Shown piece after piece: positions 30,992 to 39,963 of a stretch of DNA of 64,000 nucleotides (position 1 is its first letter; each line of letters starts with the position of its first letter). Origin of the DNA: Thermoleophilaceae bacterium (GTDB lineage Bacteria > Actinomycetota > Thermoleophilia > Solirubrobacterales > Thermoleophilaceae). The translations under genes and the position numbers were made by a program. The notes under the pieces were generated by a model that saw only the letters and a program-made list of their open reading frames with translations, was not told the origin of the DNA and searched no databases. The stretch spans positions 124,001 to 188,000 of the forward strand of contig JAUJNF010000002.1 of NCBI GenBank assembly GCA_030446485.1. Direction: 5' to 3'.

Positions 30992-31024
30992 GGCAACCTG
31001 ACTCGCCGCCTCCGGCGCGGACTC

Positions 31025-32059
31025 CTAGGAGTAGGCGACCTGCCCGCGCGGTTCGCTGACGGCAGTCCCGCCGCTTCCGGCCTGGCGAGGCCCGCGGGCG
31101 ACGATCGCCGCCCCGAACCCGAGCGCGATGCACAGCGGGAGTAGAGCGTCAGGTCGAGCTGCGCAAAGACGGAGTCGAGACCGCCGATCAGGTCGACCGG
31201 GATGAAGAGCGCCCCGCGGGCCACGAGGACTAAGGCGACGCTCCAAGTAGCAGCCCGGAGAACCCGCTCGCGACGGCGCGGCGCGCGCCGCCGCCGCCCC
31301 GCCCCCGGCGCCGCCGAGGCCCGCCGCGGCCGCCCAGACGAGCGGCTCCGCGGGTAGCTCGGCACCCGCTCCCACCACCCGCTCGGCGAGCGCCCGGTCC
31401 GTACCGCCCGGCCACCTCCATCCCAGCGCCCAGGCGGCGTGGATCGCGGCGACCGTGCCCAGAGCGGCCGGTACGACGATGCGGGCAGGGCGAAACATGC
31501 GGTAGCCGAGCGGAGGTCGTCCGCTGTCTCGTCCCGCGGCGGGAGGGAGCTTTCCGAGCGCGCGCCCGAGTGCGATCTCGAGCCCGTTCACGGCGCGAAG
31601 CCAGCGCGGAATGCGCGTGCGGCGCTCGAGGGATCCGGTCGCCTCGAGCTCCGCCCGATCGAACGCCGTCTCGACCATGGCGTCGTGCCAGCCGACCAAG
31701 ACGGGCAAGATCGGCCGCATCCACCGGCTCGTGTCCGCCTCCAGGATGTGGGTGAGCCGGCACCGTGCGGCCCGAGCGCGTCGAGCTCAAAGCGGTGCGT
31801 TCCCGACAGGCCCCCGTCCGGGGAGAACTCGAAGACGATCCGTCGGCCAGGCTCGTACTCGGCCACCGAGTAGCGGATCGATCCGTGACCACCGTCGGCA
31901 CCGACGCCGAGCGGGCGATCGAAGACCACCGGCTCCGCCACCCAGATGTCGGTGGCCCAGAGCCGATCGTCCCGCGCTCCCCAGCGTGTCGAGGATCTCG
32001 CCGACCGCCGCCGGTGCGGCTGCGATCTCGCGCGTGTGGATGTTGTCGATCTTCGCCAT
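31025..32059 (-). CDS. SRPBCC-like protein followed by a DUF3995-like membrane segment, frameshifted
   Basis: 'MAKIDNIHTREIAAAPAAVGEILDTLG' (32059 start), 'VAEPVVFDRPLGVGADGGHGSIRYSVAEYEPGRRIVFEF', then 'VAAIHAAWALGWRWPGGTDRALAERVVG' in other frames. Confidence 0.55.
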
Positions 32060-32068
32060 GGCGTGCCT

Positions 32069-32108
32069 CCATACGGTTGCGTACTGTCCCGCGTACGGTA
32101 GCGTATGG
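32069..32108. promoter_or_regulatory. Inverted repeat in divergent promoter, probable TetR operator
   Basis: CCATACG...CGTATGG arms with inner CGTAC...GTACG, between the SRPBCC gene (-) and the TetR gene (+). Confidence 0.65.
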
Positions 32109-32800
32109 CCATGAGCCTGTCAAAGGACGACTGGGTGCGCGCCGCCCTGTTCGCGATCGCCGAGGGCGGGGCCGCGGCGGTCGCAGTCGAGCCGCTGGCC
32201 GAGCGGCTGGGAGCCACCAAGGGCAGCTTCTACTGGCACTTCCGCAACCGGGAGCACCTGATCGCCAGTGCACTCGAGTTCTGGGAGCGCGAGGGAACGG
32301 ACGACCCGATCGCCGAGCTCGCTCCCGTCTCAGACCCCGTCGAACGGCTCCGCCGCCTGCTCGAGATCGCGATCGGCTACGAGGACGACGACGCCGCCGG
32401 ACAGGCGGACGTCGGCCTGCTCGCCGCGGCCAACGACCCGGTCGTCGGACCGGTGCTGAGGCGGGTAGCCGACAAGCGGCTCGACTTCCTCGAACGCATC
32501 TTCACCGAGCTGGGATTCACCGCCGGCGAGTCGCGCCACCGGGCCCGGATCGCCTACAGCGCCTTCCTGGGCTGGTTCGAGCTACGACGCGTGGTCCCGA
32601 ATCGGACGCCGCTCGGGCGCGAGCGGGCGGCTTATGAGCGCGCGGTGCTCAACCTCGTGCTCGCCGACCTGCCGGGCGGTCCACCCGCTAGGCCGAACAC
32701 CCCTGCGGAGCTCTCGGCGCGCATCGACGCCCGCGGAACTGCGGAGCTTGGAGAACCGAGCGAGGTCGCAGTCCGGGCCGTTCGCGACTCCGGCGAGTGA
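32105..32800 (+). CDS. TetR-family regulator with C-terminus replaced/extended by an antitoxin C-terminal tail
   Basis: TetR HTH 'LAERLGATKGSFYWHFRNREHLIASALEFWE'; last about 34 aa 'TPAELSARIDARGTAELGEPSEVAVRAVRDSGE' identical to the C-terminus of the antitoxin at 28053-28286. Confidence 0.88.
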   Translation: MAMSLSKDDWVRAALFAIAEGGAAAVAVEPLAERLGATKGSFYWHFRNREHLIASALEFWEREGTDDPIAELAPVSDPVERLRRLLEIAIGYEDDDAAGQADVGLLAAANDPVVGPVLRRVADKRLDFLERIFTELGFTAGESRHRARIAYSAFLGWFELRRVVPNRTPLGRERAAYERAVLNLVLADLPGGPPARPNTPAELSARIDARGTAELGEPSEVAVRAVRDSGE

Positions 32801-33194
32801 CCGTCATCGACACCTCGGGCGTGGTCGATTTCCTGCTTGGCGCCGGGGTGGCCGCGGACGTCGAGGCGCTCATGGTCCGGGAGGGCGAGCTGGTAGCCCC
32901 GGATCTGCTCGTCTTCGAGGTGCTCGCCGTAATCCGCCGTCAGACCCTTCGCGGACGGCTCGGCGCGGCCCGCGCCGCCGGGGCCGTGCAGGACCTCGGC
33001 GACGTGCCGATCGAGCTCGTGCCCTCACTCCCCCTGCGCGGCCGGCGTGGGAGCTGCGCAACAACCTGACGGTGGCCGACGCGCTGTTCGTGGCCCTCGC
33101 CGAACAACTCGGAGAGCCGCTGGCCACCAAGGACTCGGCCTTGGCGGCCGCAGCCGCGAAACACGCTGCGGTCGAGGTGGTACTGCTCCCGAGC
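32699..33194 (+). repeat. Direct repeat copy B
   Basis: See copy A at 28185-28680; offset 4514 bp. Confidence 0.92.
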
Positions 33195-33203
33195 CTGCTT
33201 TGA
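32797..33203 (+). pseudogene. VapC-like PIN-domain toxin, copy B, same frameshift as copy A
   Basis: First 90 aa identical to 28283-28555, C-terminal half in the second frame; GTG start overlaps stop of the TetR chimera. Confidence 0.8.
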
Positions 33204-33291
33204 GCTGAGAGGCGGTCGGGTACCCGGCCGCCCACCGCCAGTGCCGCTCGACGCACCGACAGGTCTCCCCCGCTCTGGCAGGATCTCACGT

Positions 33292-33705
33292 ATGGACAAC
33301 GCCGTCTTGCGCTACCGGGCAGCCTCCGAGGCGAACGACATCGGGGGGCTCATGAACACTCTGGCCCCGGACGTCGAGCTGGTTTCGCCCATCTCCGGCC
33401 GAATGGTTTTCCGCGGGCAGGACGACCTTCGCGTTCTGCTCACAGCGGTCTACGGCAGCATGACCGGTCTGCGCTGGCACGAAGAAGTCGGGGACACCAG
33501 CGTGCGCGTGATCATGGGTGACGCCGCCGTGGGGCCGCTCAAGCTCGGGGACGCGATGGTCCTCGAACTCGCAGAGGACGGACGAATACGACGAATCAGG
33601 CCGCACCTGCGCCCTTGGCTAGCGCTCACGCTGCTGGCACTCAGGCTCGGGCCGAAGGTTGGACGCCACCCGGGGGTCGTCCGCCGCGCGCTACGACGGT
33701 CCTGA
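33292..33705 (+). CDS. SnoaL/NTF2-like protein
   Basis: 'YRAASEANDIGGLMNTLAPDVELVSPISGRMVFRGQDDLRVLLTAVYGSMTGLRWHEEVGD'. Confidence 0.75.
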   Translation: MDNAVLRYRAASEANDIGGLMNTLAPDVELVSPISGRMVFRGQDDLRVLLTAVYGSMTGLRWHEEVGDTSVRVIMGDAAVGPLKLGDAMVLELAEDGRIRRIRPHLRPWLALTLLALRLGPKVGRHPGVVRRALRRS

Positions 33706-34515
33706 CTCGCCGTGAACGACGCTCCGCTCCTGACACGCCTCGCAGGCGTGACGCCCGCAACAGCGAGCCTTCTCGACATCAATCGGGATGAATGGACGGC
33801 TCTTGAACCAAGCGCAACAGATCCGCGGCCTGTACCAGAGGCTGGCCTGAACCCGAGGTAGATCGGGGGTCCAACGGAAGAACGCCGAGCCGAGCGGGGC
33901 GCTCTCCCTTTGCGCCGAGGGCGGTAGCCAGCACCGTCGGCGATGGCGCTACCGCTTTCACGCGTACAGACCAGCACGGCGCGCAAGAATCATCGGTCAG
34001 GCCTACGGAGGGCCAGTTGACCATGACGCCAAGCAGATGTTCCGTACGGAAAGGAACCGGTGCCGGCACACCGTCGCGTGGAGCCCGTCCCGAGAGCACT
34101 GGCCGAGGGCGGTGTGCCGTAACACTGGTTCGGTGATGTGTGCCGATGAGGGGACGACCACCGGGACCGCGCCACGCCCAGTGCAGGCGTAGGCGAGGGC
34201 CTCCCGGCCGGACTCAGGCGCTCCTGCCCGGGACCGATTGCCCAGCGCCACGCAATCCACCGGACCACCACGTGGTGCATAGGCATGACCTAATGCAGAG
34301 GAGGGGCGCCGACCGGACGGAGGCCTAAGTCAACTCGCTTGCGCAATCGCCTGACAGCAGCAGTCCTGGCGCACGCGCGCCGCTGCCCGATCCATGCAAA
34401 GGAGCGGCCCAGGTCGGAGGTGTCGCATTGCGCGAAAGCTGCAGTGGTTAGACACACGCCGACTGCACGCCGAGCGTGCGCGAGGCCGAACTAGTCGAGG
34501 CTGCCTTCGAAAAGG

Positions 34516-35856
34516 TCAGGTGGGACTCAGGGTCTCGGTCGCGCGGGCGAGCAGGACGGCGAGCTCGCCGCCGTGGCCGGGACGCGCGAGCGGATCCTCG
34601 ATCAACGCCGAGAGCGCGAGGTCTATTGCGTCTAGTCCAGGCTCCTCGCCGCGGATCAGGCGCATAAGTTCATGCGCGGTGGGTGCAATGCCCTGGCCAA
34701 CGATCTCAAGGCCTTCCTCGTCGCTCGGCGCCGCAGGCTCGGGCTCGACGAGCCAATCGCGATCGACACCACCCGCGCGCTCGAGATAGCGGCGGGCATG
34801 CTCATAGACCTCTTCACAGGTCCCGACCCCTGACGCGATGTGCATTACCCAGACCGCGAGTAAACCGCTCGGCTGGTGGCTCGCGTGCTCGATCTGGTGG
34901 AGGAGAGCGGAGGGCTGCCGGGCACACCAGGCCCGCGCGCCCGGAACGTCATGCATGAGCGCCGCAACGAGCGCCCAGTAGTAGCCGATGTTGTCGACGA
35001 TGTACTCGGTCCACTGGCAGCCTGAACCCGTGTTCTCTCCGAGGCGGTCGCCAATGTGGTTGAGCTCCTGCCAGCGGGCAAGCAGCTCGAGCGAGCGGTG
35101 GCCATGCTGAGGCGCCAGCGCGGCAACGAGGCCCAACTCGATTGCCTCGCAGCCCGCCGCGGCCATGTATGAGCCGTACGCCTCCTCGCGCGGCTGTGGC
35201 GGCTCGAGGTATCGGTTCGGGGGCGCCGAGCGCCCGCTGAGCTCGGCCTCCCATAGTTCGAGCAGCTTGCGCCGAAGACTCGGCCGAAACTCGCGAGAGG
35301 CAAGGGCCAGCAAGGCGTAGGTTCGCTCGCTGAGACCGCGAAGGCCCTTCGCTTGCGCATGTCGCAGAAGCGGGTCGACGAGTTCCTGCGGCCAGGGTCC
35401 CGCTATGAGGAGACGACCCAACCCAAACCCGTCGAGCTGGTCGCTCACGCGAGCATGCACATCGATGAGCTTCTCGAGGAATTGCCCGGGTTCCCCGCCC
35501 CCCGACAGCAGGTGAACGGAGTAGTTGTGGCTGCCGAAAGCCTGCTCGACCTCGGTGGGGCGAGCGGACGCGATGCCACCCTCAACGACGAGGTGGAACA
35601 GATGAAGTGGCTGCGCTGCACCTTGGCGGGACAGGAGCTTCAGGACGTTGGCGGCAAGCCCTGTACTCGCCGTCGATTCCACTTCAAAGGCCACTAGCGG
35701 CGCGTCGTCGTGCGGTCGCCGCAGCCAGACCACATCCACCGCAGCTGCCTTGCCCGGTACGCGCCACTCCCTGACCGCCGTGTACCCGAGCGGCGCGGCG
35801 AGCGCCTCGAGCGCCTCGAGGATCTCGACGCCCGGTTTCAACACATGCTCTGGCAT
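34516..35856 (-). CDS. Putative PD-(D/E)XK nuclease-like N-terminus + large helical domain, unknown function
   Basis: 'VDVVWLRRPHDDAPLVAFEVESTASTGLAANVLKLLSR' resembles the D...ExE/K core of REase-fold domains; internal ATG at 35856 chosen as start. Confidence 0.6.
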   Translation of the reverse strand: MPEHVLKPGVEILEALEALAAPLGYTAVREWRVPGKAAAVDVVWLRRPHDDAPLVAFEVESTASTGLAANVLKLLSRQGAAQPLHLFHLVVEGGIASARPTEVEQAFGSHNYSVHLLSGGGEPGQFLEKLIDVHARVSDQLDGFGLGRLLIAGPWPQELVDPLLRHAQAKGLRGLSERTYALLALASREFRPSLRRKLLELWEAELSGRSAPPNRYLEPPQPREEAYGSYMAAAGCEAIELGLVAALAPQHGHRSLELLARWQELNHIGDRLGENTGSGCQWTEYIVDNIGYYWALVAALMHDVPGARAWCARQPSALLHQIEHASHQPSGLLAVWVMHIASGVGTCEEVYEHARRYLERAGGVDRDWLVEPEPAAPSDEEGLEIVGQGIAPTAHELMRLIRGEEPGLDAIDLALSALIEDPLARPGHGGELAVLLARATETLSPT

Positions 35857-36162
35857 CGCCGTCCAGTTTGCCGCCAGAGGCGGCGGATTTCTGCAAACCT
35901 GCGCGTCTCTGGCTGCCCTTGCTGTCTCCGGCACATGAGCCCCGGTCGTCTCGGCGACAGGCAGCGCATCCGCGGCCTCGATGCACCCAAGCCCGACGAA
36001 GGTGCGAGGATGCGAAAGCAATAACGGCGCGGCGGACGATGCTACGCAGTCACCCGGGTCGCCAGCCGGGCCGTCCGGGCGCCGGCCTAGCGTTGGGAGC
36101 GCGGTGGTCCTGAGGGCAGTCTTCACCTGGTCGAAGCGACCCGCTCTCGCGGGGAGAGCCTG

Positions 36163-37527
36163 ATGGGTGCCCTCGCAACTCTCGCCGGCGCCGAGTCCCC
36201 GGCTGTTGCGGACGCTCAGCTGGCTGCTCGACTCGCCGACTTGCAAGCAGAACGCGGCCACAAGTGGGCCGAACCGAACGACTCTGAGAGCCACCGCCTG
36301 CACGGCCTCTTCCAGTACCCCGCGATGATGGTGCCTGAGATGCAGCACGACATCCTCGATGTGCTCCAGGCCAACTTCGAGGCCCCGCGCGTCTGGGACG
36401 GATTCGTCGGCTCGGGCACGACTCTGGCCGAGAGCATGAACCTCGGCCTCGATTTCGTCGGGCGCGACATCAACCCGCTCGCGATCCTAATCTGCCGCGT
36501 GAAGGCGGGCCCCTACCACGTCGGGGCGTTCGCGGCCTCGGCCCAGCGGGTCATTGACCGCTCCAAGGCCGACCCCGACCGCAAGCTCGCCGTGCTCTTC
36601 CCGAACTGGCAAAAGTGGTTCCGGATGAGCGTTGCCTTGGCGTTATCACGAATCAGGCGCGCCATCCTCGTCGAGCCCAACCCAGCGTGCCGGCGCTTTC
36701 ATTGGCTCGCGCTCGCTGAGACGGTCAGGCTTTGCAGCAACTCTCGGCTGTCGACCGTAAAGCTGCACGCGCGGCCGAGCGACGAGGTGAAAAGTCGCGC
36801 GATCGACGTCTATGGCACTTTCAGTACAACACTTCTGCGCAACCTCGAGCGGCTCACCGAGCAAGGGGAGTGGCTTGCCCAGGAGGGGCTCCTGAACAGC
36901 GGGTACTACACCGGCCAGATAGCGCTTGAACTCGGTGACATCCGAGACGCGCCCGCCTCCACCGAACCGTGCCACATCGCGCTTACGTCCCCTCCCTACG
37001 GCGACAACACGTCGACGGTCACCTATGGTCAGCACGCCTACCTTCCGCTTCGCTGGATCGACCTCCGCGACATAGACCCCGCCGCCGACGACAAGGTGCT
37101 CGCCAGCACTCACGCGCTCGACTCCATGAGCCTCGGAGGGTCGCGACGCCTCGATGAGCGAGATGTCGAGTCCCTCTGCGAGGCGGCGCCGTCGCTCAAG
37201 GCGACCTTCGAGCGGCTAGCGCCGCTGCCGCGCGACCGCACGAACCGAGTCGCCGCCTTCTTCCGCGACTTCAGAGACGCGCTACCGTCGGTCGTCGAAC
37301 GGATTGAGCGGGGCGGGGTAACGGCGTGGACGGTCGGCAATCGTCAGGTCGGCGGGGGTCAAGTCCCCCTAGACGACGCGCTCGTCGAATTGCTCGAAGC
37401 TCACGATGTGAGCCCCATCTGTCGGCTCGAGCGAACGATCCCGGCGGGTCGCAAGCGAATGGCGGTCCGCAACGGCCACGCCGATACGATCGCCGGCGAG
37501 ACCGTGCTCGTCTTCCGCCGCAGCTAA
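36163..37527 (+). CDS. Amino-methyltransferase-type DNA methylase
   Basis: SAM-binding 'VWDGFVGSGTTLAESMNLGLDFVGRDINPLA' and catalytic 'ALTSPPYGDNTSTVTYG'. Confidence 0.88.
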   Translation: MGALATLAGAESPAVADAQLAARLADLQAERGHKWAEPNDSESHRLHGLFQYPAMMVPEMQHDILDVLQANFEAPRVWDGFVGSGTTLAESMNLGLDFVGRDINPLAILICRVKAGPYHVGAFAASAQRVIDRSKADPDRKLAVLFPNWQKWFRMSVALALSRIRRAILVEPNPACRRFHWLALAETVRLCSNSRLSTVKLHARPSDEVKSRAIDVYGTFSTTLLRNLERLTEQGEWLAQEGLLNSGYYTGQIALELGDIRDAPASTEPCHIALTSPPYGDNTSTVTYGQHAYLPLRWIDLRDIDPAADDKVLASTHALDSMSLGGSRRLDERDVESLCEAAPSLKATFERLAPLPRDRTNRVAAFFRDFRDALPSVVERIERGGVTAWTVGNRQVGGGQVPLDDALVELLEAHDVSPICRLERTIPAGRKRMAVRNGHADTIAGETVLVFRRS

Positions 37528-39963
37528 ATGCGCTTCGAGATCGACCCCAGGGTCGTCTTTCGGCTGGGCGAAGACCTGATCTCTGATGACGCTCAGGCGA
37601 TCTCCGAGCTCATCAAGAACGCCTACGACGCCGACTCCCCGTGGGTCCGCGTGCAGGTTGACACCCGCGAGGAGATCGAGTCTCTCCACGGTGGCGAACG
37701 ACTCGTAGGGTGCGTCACCATCGAGGACGCCGGCACAGGCATGACCTCCGAGCAGGTTGAGCACGGCTGGTTGCGCATCGCCGTCTCGGACAAAAGAGCG
37801 CTGAAGCAGGCGGGCAGAACCACGCCCAAAGGGCGGACGCCGTTGGGAGACAAGGGCCTTGGCCGACTCGGCGCGCAGCGGCTCGCGGACGAAGTGGAAC
37901 TCGTAACGAAGGCGTCCGGGGAGGACGCTTTGCGGGTCCGCTTTGCATGGCCCGACTTTGCCAGGCACGACACGCTCGGGCGGGTCCCTGTCGACATTCG
38001 AGAGGCGTCCCGCTCTCGAAACGGGACGACGGTACGGCTCCTTGGGATGCGCCAACGGGAATACTGGGCGCCCGGCGAAGGCGAGCAATCACGATCACGG
38101 CGACTGCTGTCGGAGCTATCCCAGATCGTCAGCCCTTACGAGGGCGTCAGGGGCTTCGATATCACGCTCAGCGTCGACGGAGTCTCGCTCGACCTCTTCT
38201 CGCTGACCGCGCGGCTCCGCGATACGGCCCAGGTTCGATACGCGCTCCAGTTCGATGGCCAGGAGATGAAGGTAACGGGACGGATGCGCCTCGCATTTTT
38301 GCAGCCCAATCGCAAGAGCGGCCCGGAGGTTGAGAACTATCAGCGCTTTGCGCTCCACGACGAAGGCGGAGCGTTTCGGCGCTATCTAGAGGAGCGGGCA
38401 ACTGCAACCGAGTGGGGGTTCCGAAAGCCGCGATCGAAGAAGGCGTTCGTCGAATGCAGCTGGACGATCGGGCCCGACGACTTGGGCGAGCTCTACGTCG
38501 CAGACGGTGAGCTGATCTCTCCGGGGCCATTCCACGGCGAGGTCGACGGCTACGACCTCGGGCACGCAAGTGCAGCCGAGCAGGACGTGATGAACACCAC
38601 CGCCGAGTACCGCAACATCGTCAAGTCGATCGCGGGGGTCCGCGTGTATAGGGATGGGTTTCACGTTCGAACCGATCGGGACCCCCTCCGCCTCTCGGCG
38701 GCTGCCTCATCGGCGCGCGGAGCCTACGCGCTGAAGCCTGATACGACGAGCGGCTTCATCGCGATCTCGGCGCGTGACAACGCGATGCTTGGTGAGAAGA
38801 CGGACCGCGAGGGTTTCCAGGACACCCCCGCGTTCAGGAACTTCACGGGCTTGCTCCAAGTATTCAGGGCCGAGGTCGACAGCTTGCACAACGAGGTTCG
38901 ACGCGCCTGGCTCGCCTACCAGTCTGAGCGCCTCGGCGAGGAGGCAGGGGTCGACGACGAGGAGGAAACAGAAGGCGCTGCCGAGCGGCTTGCCGACCAA
39001 CTCGATAACGCGCGCGCACTGGGCTCCCGTGTGGCGGCGGTCAACGCGAGGCTTGTGGCCGTCGCCACCCAGTCAGAGGCGGCGCTCGAGCACGAGCCTG
39101 ACCCCGAGGCGCTGGCCGAGGCCGCCGAGGCCCTGCGGGCAGTAATGGCGGACGCCCGCGCCGTACTCGGCGAAACAGAGGCCTACCTAGGCGGCATCAC
39201 CGCCGCCGCAGCCCTGCCCCTCTTTATGGGCGTCGAGCTCACGGAGCTTCGTGATCAGATCGTGCTTTCCCAGGAGACGATGAGCCTCGGGATCACGGCA
39301 GAGGCGCTTGTGCACGAGCTGATGAATGTGTGCGATCAGTTGGAGTCACGCTGCACCGCTCTCGTGGAGAAGGTGGAGAACGACCAGCTCACACCGCGCC
39401 TCGCGTTGTCGTTCGCGGACTTCGTCCGCGCCTCGAGCCGGGCGCTGCGCAAGCAGGCCTCGCACTTGCAACCGGGCTTACGGTATGTGCGGGACCGCCG
39501 GGACACAATCGATATCGAGGAGTTCCTAAACGAGATCGCTGACCACTACGCGACTCGCTGGCGGGAGCAGCCGCTTGATATTGCGGTGAACGTGAAGGTC
39601 GGCTTCAGGATCGAGATGAACCGCGGCAAGCTGACCCAGATCCTCGATAATCTCCTTTTGAACAGCGAATACTGGCTTCGCGAGGGGCTCCGCAAGGATC
39701 TCGAGCGTGGCAAAGTCACGATCGAGGCCTCCCAGCCGTATCTGACGATCAGCGACAACGGCCCGGGTGTTACCCCGCGCCGCGCGAACCGCATCTTCGA
39801 CCCGTTCGTTTCTGGGAAGCCTGACGGGCGCGGCCTCGGACTGTTCATTGTTCGCCAGCTCCTCGACAGCGACGGCTGTTCGATCTATCTCGCCCCGGAC
39901 CTGAACCGGCGCGGCAACCACAGCACCTTCGTGCTCGATCTAGGTGGCGCCCTGGCGGAATGA
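37528..39963 (+). CDS. Protein with N-terminal HSP90/MORC-like GHKL ATPase and C-terminal histidine-kinase-like module
   Basis: N-box 'AISELIKNAYDADSPWV', 'IEDAGTGM', 'GDKGLGRLGAQRLAD'; C-terminal H-box-like 'AEALVHELMN', 'LTQILDNLLLNSEYWL', 'ISDNGPGVTPRRANRIFDPFVSGKPDGRGLGLFIVRQLL'. Confidence 0.88.
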   Translation: MRFEIDPRVVFRLGEDLISDDAQAISELIKNAYDADSPWVRVQVDTREEIESLHGGERLVGCVTIEDAGTGMTSEQVEHGWLRIAVSDKRALKQAGRTTPKGRTPLGDKGLGRLGAQRLADEVELVTKASGEDALRVRFAWPDFARHDTLGRVPVDIREASRSRNGTTVRLLGMRQREYWAPGEGEQSRSRRLLSELSQIVSPYEGVRGFDITLSVDGVSLDLFSLTARLRDTAQVRYALQFDGQEMKVTGRMRLAFLQPNRKSGPEVENYQRFALHDEGGAFRRYLEERATATEWGFRKPRSKKAFVECSWTIGPDDLGELYVADGELISPGPFHGEVDGYDLGHASAAEQDVMNTTAEYRNIVKSIAGVRVYRDGFHVRTDRDPLRLSAAASSARGAYALKPDTTSGFIAISARDNAMLGEKTDREGFQDTPAFRNFTGLLQVFRAEVDSLHNEVRRAWLAYQSERLGEEAGVDDEEETEGAAERLADQLDNARALGSRVAAVNARLVAVATQSEAALEHEPDPEALAEAAEALRAVMADARAVLGETEAYLGGITAAAALPLFMGVELTELRDQIVLSQETMSLGITAEALVHELMNVCDQLESRCTALVEKVENDQLTPRLALSFADFVRASSRALRKQASHLQPGLRYVRDRRDTIDIEEFLNEIADHYATRWREQPLDIAVNVKVGFRIEMNRGKLTQILDNLLLNSEYWLREGLRKDLERGKVTIEASQPYLTISDNGPGVTPRRANRIFDPFVSGKPDGRGLGLFIVRQLLDSDGCSIYLAPDLNRRGNHSTFVLDLGGALAE

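Noticed and set aside
33710-34500. Small ORFs in the left flank of the island
   Set aside because: No recognised domain, no consistent coding bias, conflicting frames; treated as noncoding or decayed sequence.
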